Below, one piece after another: positions 54,699 to 62,553 of a DNA stretch of 64,000 bases. The translations under genes and the position numbers were made by a program. Source of the DNA: CAWBRT01 sp963696525. GTDB lineage: Bacteria > Acidobacteriota > Terriglobia > Terriglobales > Acidobacteriaceae. How positions within the stretch are numbered: position 1 is the first letter of the stretch; every line of letters starts with the position of its first letter. The notes beneath the pieces are model-generated. The model saw only the letters and a list, made by a program, of their open reading frames with translations, did not search any database and was not told the DNA's origin. The DNA lies in NCBI GenBank assembly GCA_963696525.1, contig CAVOKO010000011.1, positions 496,001 to 560,000 on the forward strand, in the 5' to 3' direction.

Positions 54699-55697
54699 AT
54701 GATCACAATGAAAGAAATCGAGAAAGCGCGGCAGCGGCTAGCCGGAGTGGCGGCTCGCACCCCTTTAATCCGCTACTATGCGGCAAGCTCCGACGGCCCC
54801 AAGCGCCAGGGTGAGCCCGAAATTTATCTGAAGGCCGAGAATCTCCAGCCTACCGGAAGCTTCAAGCTGCGAGGCGCCTACAACAAGATTGCCTCGCTCA
54901 CGGACGAAGAGCGGAAGCGGGGCATCGTGACTCACTCCAGCGGCAATCACGCCCAGGGTGTCGCTTATGCCGCCCGCGCCATGGGATTGCGTGCTGTCGT
55001 CGTCATGCCGCGCAATTCCAGCAAGCTGAAACAGGAGGCGGTGACGGCAATGGGCGCCGAGCTAGTCGTGGTTGGCCCCTCCAGCCGCGAACGCCGGCAA
55101 AAATCGGAAGAACTCGCGGCGCAGCACGGCTATGTCCAAGTCCCGCCCTTCAACGACGAGCAGGTGGTCGCGGGGCAAGGCACCATCGGTCTTGAAATTC
55201 TCGAGGACCTCCCCGACACCGACCTCGTGTTGGCGCCGGTCAGCGGAGGCGGCCTCATTACCGGCATCGCGGCCGCCATCAAGCTGAGCGGATCACGGGC
55301 AAAAGTGATTGGCGTGGAGCCGGAACTGGCCAATGACGCACAACAGAGCTTCCGCACCGGCCACATCGTGGAGATCGAGCCGGAGCGCGCCTCCAGCACA
55401 ATTGCCGACGGCCTGCGCGGACAATCCGTGGGCAAGATCACCTTCGAGCTGATGCAAAAATACGTCGACGACATCGTTACGGTGAGCGAAGACGACATTC
55501 GCCGCGCCATGCGGGCGCTCATTTGCCAGGCGCATATTCTGGCCGAGCCCAGCGGCGCGGTGGCCTTTGCCGCCTGCCTGTTGCACCCCGATAAACTCCC
55601 GCACGCCAGGAAAATCGTGGCCGTAGTGAGCGGCGGCAACACTGAACCGCAATTGCTGGCCAGGATCATCTACCCCGAAGGAGAAGCAAAGGAATGA
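54699..55697 (+). CDS. Threonine/serine dehydratase (PLP fold type II)
   Basis: The 332-residue enzyme has the PLP-lysine motif in NLQPTGSFKLRGAYNKIASL near residue 55, then VTHSSGNHAQGVAYAARAMG, the glycine loop LVLAPVSGGGLITGIAAA, and EPSGAVAFAACLL. It lacks the C-terminal regulatory (ACT-like) domain of biosynthetic IlvA, so it matches the short catabolic type (TdcB) and the related serine racemases. It deaminates L-threonine to 2-oxobutyrate, or serine to pyruvate. A serine/threonine racemase activity cannot be excluded. It lies 27 bases after the hydrolase gene. Confidence 0.9.
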   Translation: MITMKEIEKARQRLAGVAARTPLIRYYAASSDGPKRQGEPEIYLKAENLQPTGSFKLRGAYNKIASLTDEERKRGIVTHSSGNHAQGVAYAARAMGLRAVVVMPRNSSKLKQEAVTAMGAELVVVGPSSRERRQKSEELAAQHGYVQVPPFNDEQVVAGQGTIGLEILEDLPDTDLVLAPVSGGGLITGIAAAIKLSGSRAKVIGVEPELANDAQQSFRTGHIVEIEPERASSTIADGLRGQSVGKITFELMQKYVDDIVTVSEDDIRRAMRALICQAHILAEPSGAVAFAACLLHPDKLPHARKIVAVVSGGNTEPQLLARIIYPEGEAKE

Positions 55698-55966
55698 AAG
55701 CTCCGGCACGCACAGGAGGCTGCCGCCCGCGCCCTGGAGCCGCGTTCCAGGTGCACGCAAAAAAATACCGGCTTCGACTGGAACTCTCGTGCACAACTCC
55801 TGATATATATGGTGCAGCATCCTATCCCGGCATGCGGGAACAGAATTGAAATCGTGCGGCATCTGTTCGGAGTATTGAGAATTCGCAGTAGATGTCTGGC
55901 GGCCGTCGGGCCGCAGTTGGCTCAGGTGAGATCGAAGCGGCGGGGACCATTCTCGCTGGAGGCATA

Positions 55967-56830
55967 TTGAACGACTATTTTCTGTCCGTCCTGCTCGGCA
56001 TCGTCGAAGGGTTGACCGAGTTTTTGCCGGTCAGCTCGACCGCGCATCTGCGAATCTGCGAGAGACTGATGCACATTTCGCTCGACGACCCGTACTGGAA
56101 AATGTACAGCATCGTCATCCAGTTGGGAGCCATCCTGGCTTTGCTGCTGCTCTTTTTGCCTCGCATCGTTATGTTTTTCCGTACCTTTCCCGAAGGCGAG
56201 CGCGGCAAGAGCACGATGCTGACACACCCCATTACGCTGACCTTCGTCGCCTTCGTCTGCACCTCCGTGCCCTCGCTGCTGATGATCAAGCGCATCGGCC
56301 ACAACCTGGAAAGCCTCAAGGTGATGGCGCTGGCGCTCATCATCGGCGGCATCATCATGTGGATTGTGGATCGCATGAGCGAGCAGCATGAGCCCTCGAC
56401 CACCAACCTCGAAGAGATGTCGCTGGGCCAGGCCATCTGGATTGGCCTGTGCCAGGTGACCTCGGCGGTAATCCCCGGAACCTCGCGTTCCATGTCGACC
56501 ATCGCCGCCGGGCAGATCGTCGGCATGAGCCGGCCGTCTGCCTTGGAATTCAGCTTCCTGCTCTCCATCCCAACCATGCTGGCCGCCACCGCGTATTCGC
56601 TGGTCAAAGCCTTGCACCCTAGCCTCGCCGCCGGAGACACACTCACGCCTCTGCTGATGACCGGGCACAATTGGATCGTGCTGGCCATCGGCTTCGTGGT
56701 TTCGTTTTTCGTGGCGCTGGTCGTCGTGGAGTGGTTTCTCGTCTGGGTGCGCGACCACGGCTTCGTTCCCTTTGCCGTCTACCGCATCATCGTCGGGAGC
56801 TGGGTACTCTACCTGGCGCTGCATGGCTAG
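55967..56830 (+). CDS. uppP: Undecaprenyl-diphosphatase UppP (BacA)
   Basis: UppP regenerates undecaprenyl phosphate for peptidoglycan synthesis. The product is 287 residues, mostly membrane helices. Its active-site motifs are IVEGLTEFLPVSSTAHLRIC (the E-x3-E-F-L-P-[IV]-S-S-T-G-H-type sequence) and VIPGTSRSMSTIAAG (P-G-x-S-R-S). The TTG at 55967 was chosen as start because GGAGG lies 4 bases upstream and it gives the normal N-terminus NDYFLSVLLGIVEG. The ATG at 55892 would add 25 residues without similarity. It completes a wall-related set with murJ and murE in this window. Confidence 0.93.
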   Translation: MNDYFLSVLLGIVEGLTEFLPVSSTAHLRICERLMHISLDDPYWKMYSIVIQLGAILALLLLFLPRIVMFFRTFPEGERGKSTMLTHPITLTFVAFVCTSVPSLLMIKRIGHNLESLKVMALALIIGGIIMWIVDRMSEQHEPSTTNLEEMSLGQAIWIGLCQVTSAVIPGTSRSMSTIAAGQIVGMSRPSALEFSFLLSIPTMLAATAYSLVKALHPSLAAGDTLTPLLMTGHNWIVLAIGFVVSFFVALVVVEWFLVWVRDHGFVPFAVYRIIVGSWVLYLALHG

Positions 56831-56865
56831 GGTAGAGTTCCGGAAATATGTGCAACAACCCTTCG

Positions 56866-56915
56866 AAGTGTCATTCTGAGCGGGCGCAGCGCAGCGAGGG
56901 AAGAATCTATGTATT
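56866..56915. repeat. Half copy of a TGTCATTCTGAGC-type repeat
   Basis: GTGTCATTCTGAGCGGGCGC followed by AGCGCAGCGAGGGAAGAATC is the one-ended form of the TCATGCTGA family. No matching right end was found before the next gene. The remaining gap to 57037 holds nothing else recognisable. Confidence 0.55.
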
Positions 56916-57037
56916 TGATTTGTTGCGGGCGGCGGGTGGACCAGATTATCGATGCAAACGGTAAACTGACATGCCGCAGTTGCTCAGGTGGCCTACATTT
57001 GCGGCGATTGGCGACGAAGGCAACCGCCGGCGCGCCG

Positions 57038-57292
57038 TCAATATTCCCGTTTGAATCTCAGGTATAGCTTCTGCGCTTCCATGAAGCCGTGCAGGAAATT
57101 ATCGTCGGTCGCAACCCGCCGCCGTATGGCTTCCGCACGAGGACAGGAGCAAGTACAGGGCGTGCCGTCCAGGCGTGGACGGCAGCAATTGTGTTTATTG
57201 AGGTTGCACTCTCCGCACGGCGCCGCGCCTTTGTTGTGCTGCCGCTTTGCCAGTTTTGCCAGGGTCGCCGGGCTTGGATCGTAAACACTCAT
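57038..57292 (-). CDS. Small Cys-rich protein, 84 aa
   Basis: The product starts MSVYDPSPATLAKLAKRQHN. It has a cluster of seven cysteines in the middle (CGECNLNKHNCCRP, then GTPCTCSCPRAEAIRRR) and a helical tail ending KLYLRFKREY. The spacing suggests metal binding, but no named family fits. Its start overlaps the stop of the preceding small gene by four bases (ATGA), the usual sign of translational coupling. It is the last of three tiny minus-strand genes that form one operon. The coding call rests on this overlap and the non-random Cys pattern. Confidence 0.6.
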   Translation of the reverse strand: MSVYDPSPATLAKLAKRQHNKGAAPCGECNLNKHNCCRPRLDGTPCTCSCPRAEAIRRRVATDDNFLHGFMEAQKLYLRFKREY

Positions 57293-57480
57293 ATTTCACC
57301 CTTGGCCCCAACCCGACATCGCGCCGCGTGCTGCCGTTCCTGCAACCGCAAATCATCGAAGACGGCGGAGCCCAGGAGAATTTCTCCGCACTGCCTGCAG
57401 CGCGATTCGATCAAAGTCCTATCCGCCTGCTCAACCAGCGTGCGCTCGAATTGACTTTCAGCATTAAGCTCGGCAGTCAT
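57289..57480 (-). CDS. Small C2HC zinc-finger-like protein, 63 aa
   Basis: The product has C-R-Q-C, about 20 residues, then H-A-A-R-C, seen in SRCRQCGEILLGSAVFDDLR and LQERQHAARC. That is a CxxC...HxxxC single zinc finger, with two helices predicted around it. The preceding gene encodes a similar C-L-R-C...H-K-C protein, so the two look like paralogues. It starts 17 bases before the end of that gene and overlaps the next one by four bases. Small proteins like this could be regulators or adaptors. Function unknown. Confidence 0.6.
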   Translation of the reverse strand: MTAELNAESQFERTLVEQADRTLIESRCRQCGEILLGSAVFDDLRLQERQHAARCRVGAKGEI

Positions 57481-57652
57481 GACTCAGCCTTCTGCATTTG
57501 TGCGCTGCTTCCACCAGCTTCAAACCCGCGGGCGTGGGGCTGGCGAAAAGTGTCTGACACCTCAAACAGGTGGAAACGATCAGTCCGTTGGCAATGACCT
57601 GATGTACGAATGGCCCTTGCGGGAGATGCGGATTGGGTTGAGTGCCCAACAC
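57464..57652 (-). CDS. Small zinc-finger-like protein, 62 aa
   Basis: The product MLGTQPNPHLPQGPFVHQVI continues with ANGLIVSTCLRCQTLFASPT and ends PAGLKLVEAAHKCRRLSHDC. The core is C-x2-C, about 21 residues, H-K-C, the same plan as the next gene. From memory, the phrase LIVSTCLRCQ...LFASPTP occurs in small acidobacterial proteins of unknown role. It is the first gene of the three-gene set and has a palindromic promoter region directly upstream (57668-57742). Confidence 0.65.
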   Translation of the reverse strand: MLGTQPNPHLPQGPFVHQVIANGLIVSTCLRCQTLFASPTPAGLKLVEAAHKCRRLSHDCRA

Positions 57653-57667
57653 GGGAGCCCTTCATGA

Positions 57668-57742
57668 AATTGATATTATATCAATTCGCATTCGTGTTGA
57701 TTATGGCAAGCACTGCCAGGTTTGTCTGTCTGGTACCAGACA
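57668..57742. promoter_or_regulatory. Two palindromes in front of the small Cys-rich operon
   Basis: AATTGATATTATATCAATT (57668-57686) is a perfect 9+1+9 palindrome. On the minus strand it contains TATAAT, a consensus -10 box, 16-30 bases before the first gene. TGTCTGGTACCAGACA (57727-57742) is a second perfect palindrome of 16 bp, 40 bases further upstream. Both are good candidates for repressor sites over this promoter. The rest of the gap to 58123 shows no gene I can support. Confidence 0.55.
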
Positions 57743-58123
57743 TTCAATAAAATTGATACGCCGTTCATTCTGCAGCTTGTTGTCTTTCGCATCTACCGGG
57801 TGAACTTGTTTATGCCGCACATGGTGGAGGGGTGGCAAAATCCCAGGCTGTGTCGAGCAATTGAGAGAAGCAGGTGAGAGAAGCCGGCCAGCTTCGCGAT
57901 GCGAACCGTGAACTAGATGGTTCCATGCGCTTCCGCTATACAAGATGGGCTGGCGGCCCACATCAGCCCGCGGCCGGCGAATGTGGGGTTCGGAAAGGTT
58001 GGAGTCTCGCCGGCATGGACCCGGCATGGATATGGATAAAAACGGGCAGCCAGACCAAATCCGCGCAAAAGGGGTATCCCACTCTGGCGCCCGCATCATG
58101 CTCGAACATCATGCTCGAAGCGT

Positions 58124-59144
58124 TTATCCGGTGGGAGCGAGTGCGCGCTCGGCGGCCTGCTGAATGAACCGCTTCATGACGTTCGCCCACATCACTTTCT
58201 TGCGCGCCGCACTCTCCCTGATGGTGCGTCCCTGTACCAGCATGCTGAGCAAGGTCTTCATCTTGAGCACGCGCAGCAAGCGCTGATCGGCAGCCGAGAC
58301 GCCATAGGATTCCAGAAAGCTGTTCTGCACCTCCGAGGTGATGCTCCGGTCGCAGAAGGGATATTTTTCCAGCGCTTCCACCGAGGCGAGAAATAGCGCC
58401 ACGTCGTGAAAGGAGTTGCCTCGTTTCGACATCTTGGCGAAATCACAGAAGCCGACTCCACCTTCCGTGATCACGACATTCAGCGGCGTGAAGTTATTCA
58501 ACACCGCTGAAGACGGCAGGGTTTTTCTGGAGCGCGCCAGAATCGTCTTGGTGCCGCCCAGAATGTTTTTAATGGAAAGATCGTCCAGCCCTTCCTTCTT
58601 GCAATTGGCGCAGAGTTTCTCCAAATCCGCGAGAAATCCGGCCGCGTCGAATGGCTCAGGCATGTCGGCGGTCGCCCGGTGGAACTTGCGGAGCCACTCG
58701 CCGGTACGCTTGGCGGCAAATTGCAGCGTCCCACAGTCCGCATAACCGGGGAGCAAAGCCGCTTTCATGATGATCGATTGCAAGGGAATGCCAGACGAGC
58801 TTTTCGCTGACGATTGCGCCCAGCTCAGCAAAATCTCCCAAGGGGCGGGGTATGCCTGCGAGCTTTTTCGTTTCGACCAGGGCATGGACACTCTGAAGGT
58901 GTCTCAGTTCCTGCGCCGCCAGACTCTTGACCCCTTGCGTGCCGCACCGGTTGGCGCGAAATACCTTGATCGCGAGCCTTTCGCCGCCCTCGGCGAATTC
59001 CATGACTGCGTCATAAATGTAGTGGTCGCTCTTGGGGGTGTGCCCCACGATCCGCACATTGCGCATTTCACCACGCTCGGGGTACCAGGGCGCGCCATCC
59101 TGGCGCAAGATGCTGACAATCTGATCCATCGCATTATCGGACAT
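58124..59144 (-). pseudogene. Protein-kinase-like phosphotransferase, one frameshift, atypical catalytic loop
   Basis: The first frame starts MSDNAMDQIVSILRQDG (GGAG 5 bases before the ATG 59144). It has a kinase-like N-lobe with a candidate ATP lysine in ERLAIKVFRANR, and continues RHLQSVHALVETKKLAGIPR. Near 58775-58800 the frame shifts, and the C-lobe follows: SIIMKAALLPGYADCGTLQF, GEWLRKFHRATADMPEPFDA, then LNNFTPLNVVITEGGVGFCD. Aminoglycoside/lipid-type kinases usually have H-G-D-x-x-x-x-N and a D-F/D-x-D metal site. Here the catalytic position reads L-N-N, while the following Asn and Asp-Phe are kept. The full length would be about 340 residues. It could be an inactive (pseudo)kinase or a glycosylation-linked kinase. 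HNH lies upstream on the same strand. Confidence 0.65.
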
Positions 59145-59150
59145 TGACAC

Positions 59151-59512
59151 TCCACGTCTAAATCTGATCCAAAACCGTTAATTAGGAACTGTTAAACCAA
59201 GTCTTCACACCATGGGATGTGCAGTTAGACTTCCAACAACGAAACCTCGCGGAATACGTAAGCAATTGAATACTGATGACTTAGGTGATCAACGCACGTC
59301 GAAGGGCATCCGCCCAAGGCGAAGTGGAAGGTAAGTGCCCACCTTGGCTAACCAGCATCCGCTCATTGTTATATGAGATGCCGGTCAATGAGTGACTAGT
59401 TTGTCAATATTTTTGGAGGCGTCTGGAGGATTAAAGCATTATATTTTGATCTACTTAATCTTTAAGGTTGAGGAATGGCTATGCGGAGGAAAGGCATCTG
59501 AAAGTTGCCAAA
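59151..59512. other. AT-rich intergenic region, no gene
   Basis: These 362 bases are clearly more AT-rich than the rest of the window, with runs such as TGTCAATATTTTTGG and ATTATATTTTGATCTACTTA. No frame with a plausible start and protein was found. The GGTAAGTGCCCACCTTGGC stretch forms a weak hairpin. It could contain the promoter of the kinase-like gene or a small RNA; nothing specific is seen. Confidence 0.5.
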
Positions 59513-60124
59513 TTAGTAAAATAGATACTTGCGCCATTTGGCGTCGGAACCGCCCATCATGCGCATGATATGACGGCTGGTGTGCAGGTTGAAGGTGCGC
59601 GGTTCGCGCAACAGTTTCATCGAGCACTCATGCAGTAACTGGTTTCCTTTCTTGTGGTTACAGGGATGACAGCAAGCAACAAGGTTTTCCCAGGTCGACT
59701 GGCCGCCGCGCGAACGCGGGACAATGTGGTCGAGCGTCAGCTCGCTCGACGGCAGCAAAACACCGCAATACTGGCAGGTATTGCGATCGCGCAACAGGAT
59801 GTTCTTGCGCGAGAGGGCGCGCGTCTGGTGGGGAATGCGGCGATACTCCAGCAAACGGATTACCGAGGGAACACGCACGGCGATCCGCGCCGAGTGCAGC
59901 AGATGGCCATTGATCTCCTCGGTGATGGCCACTCCCTTGAGCACCAGCACGATGGCACGCCGCGCCGCACAGATGTTGATGGGCTCGTAGGAAGCGTTCA
60001 GTACCAGCACCGGCGCGTGCATGGGCGAGAACGGCGCCTGCTGCGTAAGAACAGCTTCGGCGAGTTCACGTCCCGATCTGTGGTGTTCCGCTTTGCCCGG
60101 CATATCGTTAGCAGGAACGCACAT
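59513..60124 (-). CDS. HNH endonuclease-domain protein
   Basis: The 203-residue product has a conserved first half (APVLVLNASYEPINICAARR, AIVLVLKGVAITEEINGHLL) and a C-terminal HNH domain. The domain reads LLRDRNTCQYCGVLLPSSEL, TLDHIVPRSRGGQSTWENLV, ACCHPCNHKKGNQLLHE, which holds two CxxC zinc pairs (CQYC, CHPC) and the H/N/H residues. This stand-alone HNH family is widespread in bacteria with unknown biological substrate. The ATG at 60124 follows directly after the comF stop (TGA-ATG). An internal ATG at 60022 is an alternative start nearer to the conserved part. Confidence 0.85.
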   Translation of the reverse strand: MCVPANDMPGKAEHHRSGRELAEAVLTQQAPFSPMHAPVLVLNASYEPINICAARRAIVLVLKGVAITEEINGHLLHSARIAVRVPSVIRLLEYRRIPHQTRALSRKNILLRDRNTCQYCGVLLPSSELTLDHIVPRSRGGQSTWENLVACCHPCNHKKGNQLLHECSMKLLREPRTFNLHTSRHIMRMMGGSDAKWRKYLFY

Positions 60125-60959
60125 TCATGCGCGCAGTTCCTGCACTCCCTCCCGAGAAGATGCGAACAACGAACTCTCATTCAAGGCACGTGCAACGGTG
60201 GCGACAAAAACGGCTTTCACGCCAGCGCTCCAGGAGCATCCTGGCGCACTCGGAGACGGTTGCACCCGTGGTCATAACGTCATCGACCAGCAAGACCTCA
60301 CGCCCGGCGACCTGCTCTTTGCCGGCCACGGCGAAAGCGCCGCGGATGTTTTCCCGCCGCTGCGTCGCGGGTCATGCCAACCTGCGATTCGGTCGCACGG
60401 CGGCGTAGCAGAACTGTGGTCAACAATTCCAGCTTGGTCGCGGAGCAGGCGCACGCCTGGCGGCCCAATTCCCTGATCGCGGAGCGGGCAATCAGTTCTG
60501 ACTGGTTGAATCCCCTCTCGCGGAACTTGCTGGCGTGTAGCGGCACGGGAATGACGCAGAATCGGCTGCGATTCGAAGCTGGCAAACAGGGGTTCGGCGG
60601 CTTCGGCCAGCCTGCGGCCGAGCACGCCCGAGGCGGGGCGCACCTGGTGATACTTGAGCAGATGAATCAGTCCGCGCAACTCATCCGCGTATGCAGCCGT
60701 GGCTGATCGCGCGCGTAAATAACGGCCGCTCGATGTAACAGTCAGCGCATATTTCGACTGCCAGGAACTCGGAATCAGGAGCCAGCGGATCGCCACAGAG
60801 ACGGCAGCACGGAACTGCGAAAGGAATGATCTTCGCCAAGCACTGGTCGCATACCGGAAGACGTGAGAGATTGGCTAGCGGAGCGCGGCAGAGACGGCAA
60901 TCGGAGGGAAAAACAGCCGCAAACAAGCTCCCAAGCGCGGCACCGGCGAATTTGGCCAC
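60125..60959 (-). pseudogene. comF: ComF-family phosphoribosyltransferase-like protein, broken by several frameshifts
   Basis: Pieces in several frames follow the ComF order. The N-terminal zinc finger comes first (PSDCRLCRAPLANLSRLPVC, then CRLCGDPL). A linker fragment follows (YADELRGLIHLLKYHQVRPA), then VIPVPLHASKFRERGFNQSE, and EVLLVDDVMTTGATVSECAR, which carries the phosphoribosyl-binding motif. The last piece, VKAVFVATVARAL, leads to TGA at 60125-60127. At least three, probably four, frame changes are needed. ComF proteins assist DNA uptake in naturally competent bacteria. With so many breaks it cannot be made as read. The final stop touches the HNH start codon. Confidence 0.75.
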
Positions 60960-61265
60960 GGATGATCGCCGGCCTAGCTGCTTAGCTTGGATAACCCGGG
61001 ATCTGTCTCCACTACTGCTGAAGACACGCCTCCTTCCCCCAGAGACTCTGGGGATTCCACAGGGGTTCGTTCGCCTGCCGGAATGTACAACAGTATACGT
61101 TCACCGGGATGGAAACCGCAATGGTACATCGCATGTTGGGAATATAGAGACAAGTTGTTACAGGAATGTCAACGCACCGTGCACTCCAGCACCGCACATC
61201 GCCGCGAGTTTGCGAATGAGGTCCGGGGCTTCAGGAAAATTCCGGGCATGGGCGCGGCGGTGTTT
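60960..61265. other. Gap between yggS and comF, nothing assigned
   Basis: A plus-strand frame from about 60987 to 61271 exists (it contains PGWKPQWYIACWEYRDKLLQ), but it matches no family I know and runs antiparallel to both neighbours. No promoter or terminator stands out. It may be leader sequence of the comF transcript. Confidence 0.4.
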
Positions 61266-62009
61266 TCATAGCTCGCCACGTGCTCCGAAGATTGCCGTGC
61301 CAATTCGCACGCAGGTGGAACCCTCTTCGATGGCAACTTCGAAGTCGTGGGACATTCCCATGGAGAGCTCAGGCAGGTCCAGTTTGGTTTCGGCTGTTAG
61401 ACGGTCGCGCAGCTCGCGCAAACTCCGAAAGTATGGTCGCGATCCTTCCAGATCCTCTGTAAACGGCGGCACCGTCATCAGTCCGCGGAGCTCGAGATGC
61501 GAGAGGCGCGGCGCGGCCTCCAGCATGTGAACCAGCTCGGCGGAGCCGGGCTCGACCCCTGATTTTGCCTGCTCGCCGCCGATGTTGACCTCGATCAGCA
61601 CACGCAACGTCTTCCCGATATTGGCGGCGGCGGCGTCCAGACGCTCCGCCAAGCGCAGCGAATCCACCGAATCAACCGATTGAAACAACTCAGCGGCCTT
61701 GACGGCCTTGTTCGATTGCAGATGCCCGATGAGATGAAACCGGGCACACTCGATGGTGAACACGTTGCAGACAGCGGCTGAGGCAATCGAAGGCGAAGCC
61801 GCGCTCAGCTCCGCATGCTTCAATTGGAACTCCTGCACACGGTTCTCGCCGAACAAGCGCTGACCTGCCTCGAAGGCCTCACGGATGTGATCGGCAGGCA
61901 TGGTCTTGCTAACCGCCATCAGAGCAATTTCACCGGGTTGGCGCCCGGCGCGAAGCGCGGCGGCGGCCATGCGCTGCCGAATTTGAGCAATGTTTCCGGC
62001 TATCGACAT
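61266..62009 (-). CDS. yggS: PLP homeostasis protein (YggS/PLPBP family)
   Basis: This single-domain alanine-racemase-like barrel binds pyridoxal phosphate and balances B6 vitamers and amino acids. The 247-residue product has the PLP lysine in ALMAVSKTMPADHIREAFEA, the family signature FGENRVQEF, FHLIGHLQSNKAVKA, and the end LSMGMSHDFEVAIEEGSTCV with RIGTAIFG. The ATG at 62009 (MSIAGNIAQIRQRM) is where homology begins; the frame is open 29 codons earlier inside a repeat. Note a short unusual insertion around SAAVCNVFTIECARF before the HLIGHLQ motif. Confidence 0.93.
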   Translation of the reverse strand: MSIAGNIAQIRQRMAAAALRAGRQPGEIALMAVSKTMPADHIREAFEAGQRLFGENRVQEFQLKHAELSAASPSIASAAVCNVFTIECARFHLIGHLQSNKAVKAAELFQSVDSVDSLRLAERLDAAAANIGKTLRVLIEVNIGGEQAKSGVEPGSAELVHMLEAAPRLSHLELRGLMTVPPFTEDLEGSRPYFRSLRELRDRLTAETKLDLPELSMGMSHDFEVAIEEGSTCVRIGTAIFGARGEL

Positions 62010-62058
62010 GCAAGCTGATTGTAATCCGCTTCCATCGGCGAGACGAGGCGCCGCTAAG

Positions 62059-62161
62059 CAGGCTGCTGAAAAACAAGGCTGCAGTGCTGTGAGCATACAA
62101 GCAAATGCGCCGAGGCTCCGTGGCTCACGTATTCCGTAGCGGCACGTTCTTCAGCAGCCTG
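62059..62161. repeat. 103-bp element with CAGGCTGCTGAA inverted ends
   Basis: CAGGCTGCTGAAAAAC at 62059 is matched by GTTCTTCAGCAGCCTG ending at 62161, with one mismatch. The same end sequence occurs singly at 34188. It separates the divergent yggS and DUF167 genes and probably contains or displaces their promoters. Confidence 0.8.
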
Positions 62162-62217
62162 TAAAGCCGATGATGATAACAAACCAAACTGGATTATTCT
62201 ATGAATGGCTTGGCACC

Positions 62218-62523
62218 ATGATCCCTATTCGGAACATTACCGGAGGAGCCAGTTTCGCGGTGCGCGTGCAACCACGCGCCCAGCGGAACGCAATTGCCGG
62301 CACCTTGGGCGACGCGCTCAAACTGGCGCTGACTTCGCCACCGGTTGAAGGCCGCGCTAACCAGGCCTGCATCGAATTCCTGGCACGGCTTTTGGGCGTA
62401 TCACGCTCGTCGATTACAATCGCCGCCGGCGAAACCAGCCGCAACAAGGTGATTCGCGTTACCGGGCTGAACGCGGAGGCGATAGGCGAGCGGCTGACGG
62501 CTTACGAGCCCTCATTGCGGTGA
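62218..62523 (+). CDS. DUF167 (YggU-type) protein
   Basis: The product from the ATG at 62218 has 101 residues and the DUF167 pattern: SFAVRVQPRAQRNAIAGTLG, ALKLALTSPPVEGRANQACI and SITIAAGETSRNKVIRV. The last, with G-x-x-S-R-x-K, is the family's strongest signature. The fold is a small alpha/beta protein of unknown role. An ATG 48 bases upstream would add residues unlike the family. It lies next to yggS, a frequent genomic neighbour, but here the two are divergent. Confidence 0.85.
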   Translation: MIPIRNITGGASFAVRVQPRAQRNAIAGTLGDALKLALTSPPVEGRANQACIEFLARLLGVSRSSITIAAGETSRNKVIRVTGLNAEAIGERLTAYEPSLR

Positions 62524-62553
62524 CGCGCCGGAAGCGGTGCCCATGCCACACTA

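Noticed and set aside
57701..58099. Minus-strand frame of 132 codons before the Cys-rich operon
   Set aside because: Low similarity to any protein type; it runs through the palindromic promoter region.
59133..59146. CGCATTATCGGACA as another TGTCCGATA regulatory site
   Set aside because: It is the coding sequence for MSDNA at the start of the kinase-like gene; a 14-base match is expected by chance in this much DNA.
60987..61271. Plus-strand frame between yggS and comF
   Set aside because: No family, no ribosome-binding site, and antiparallel to both neighbours.
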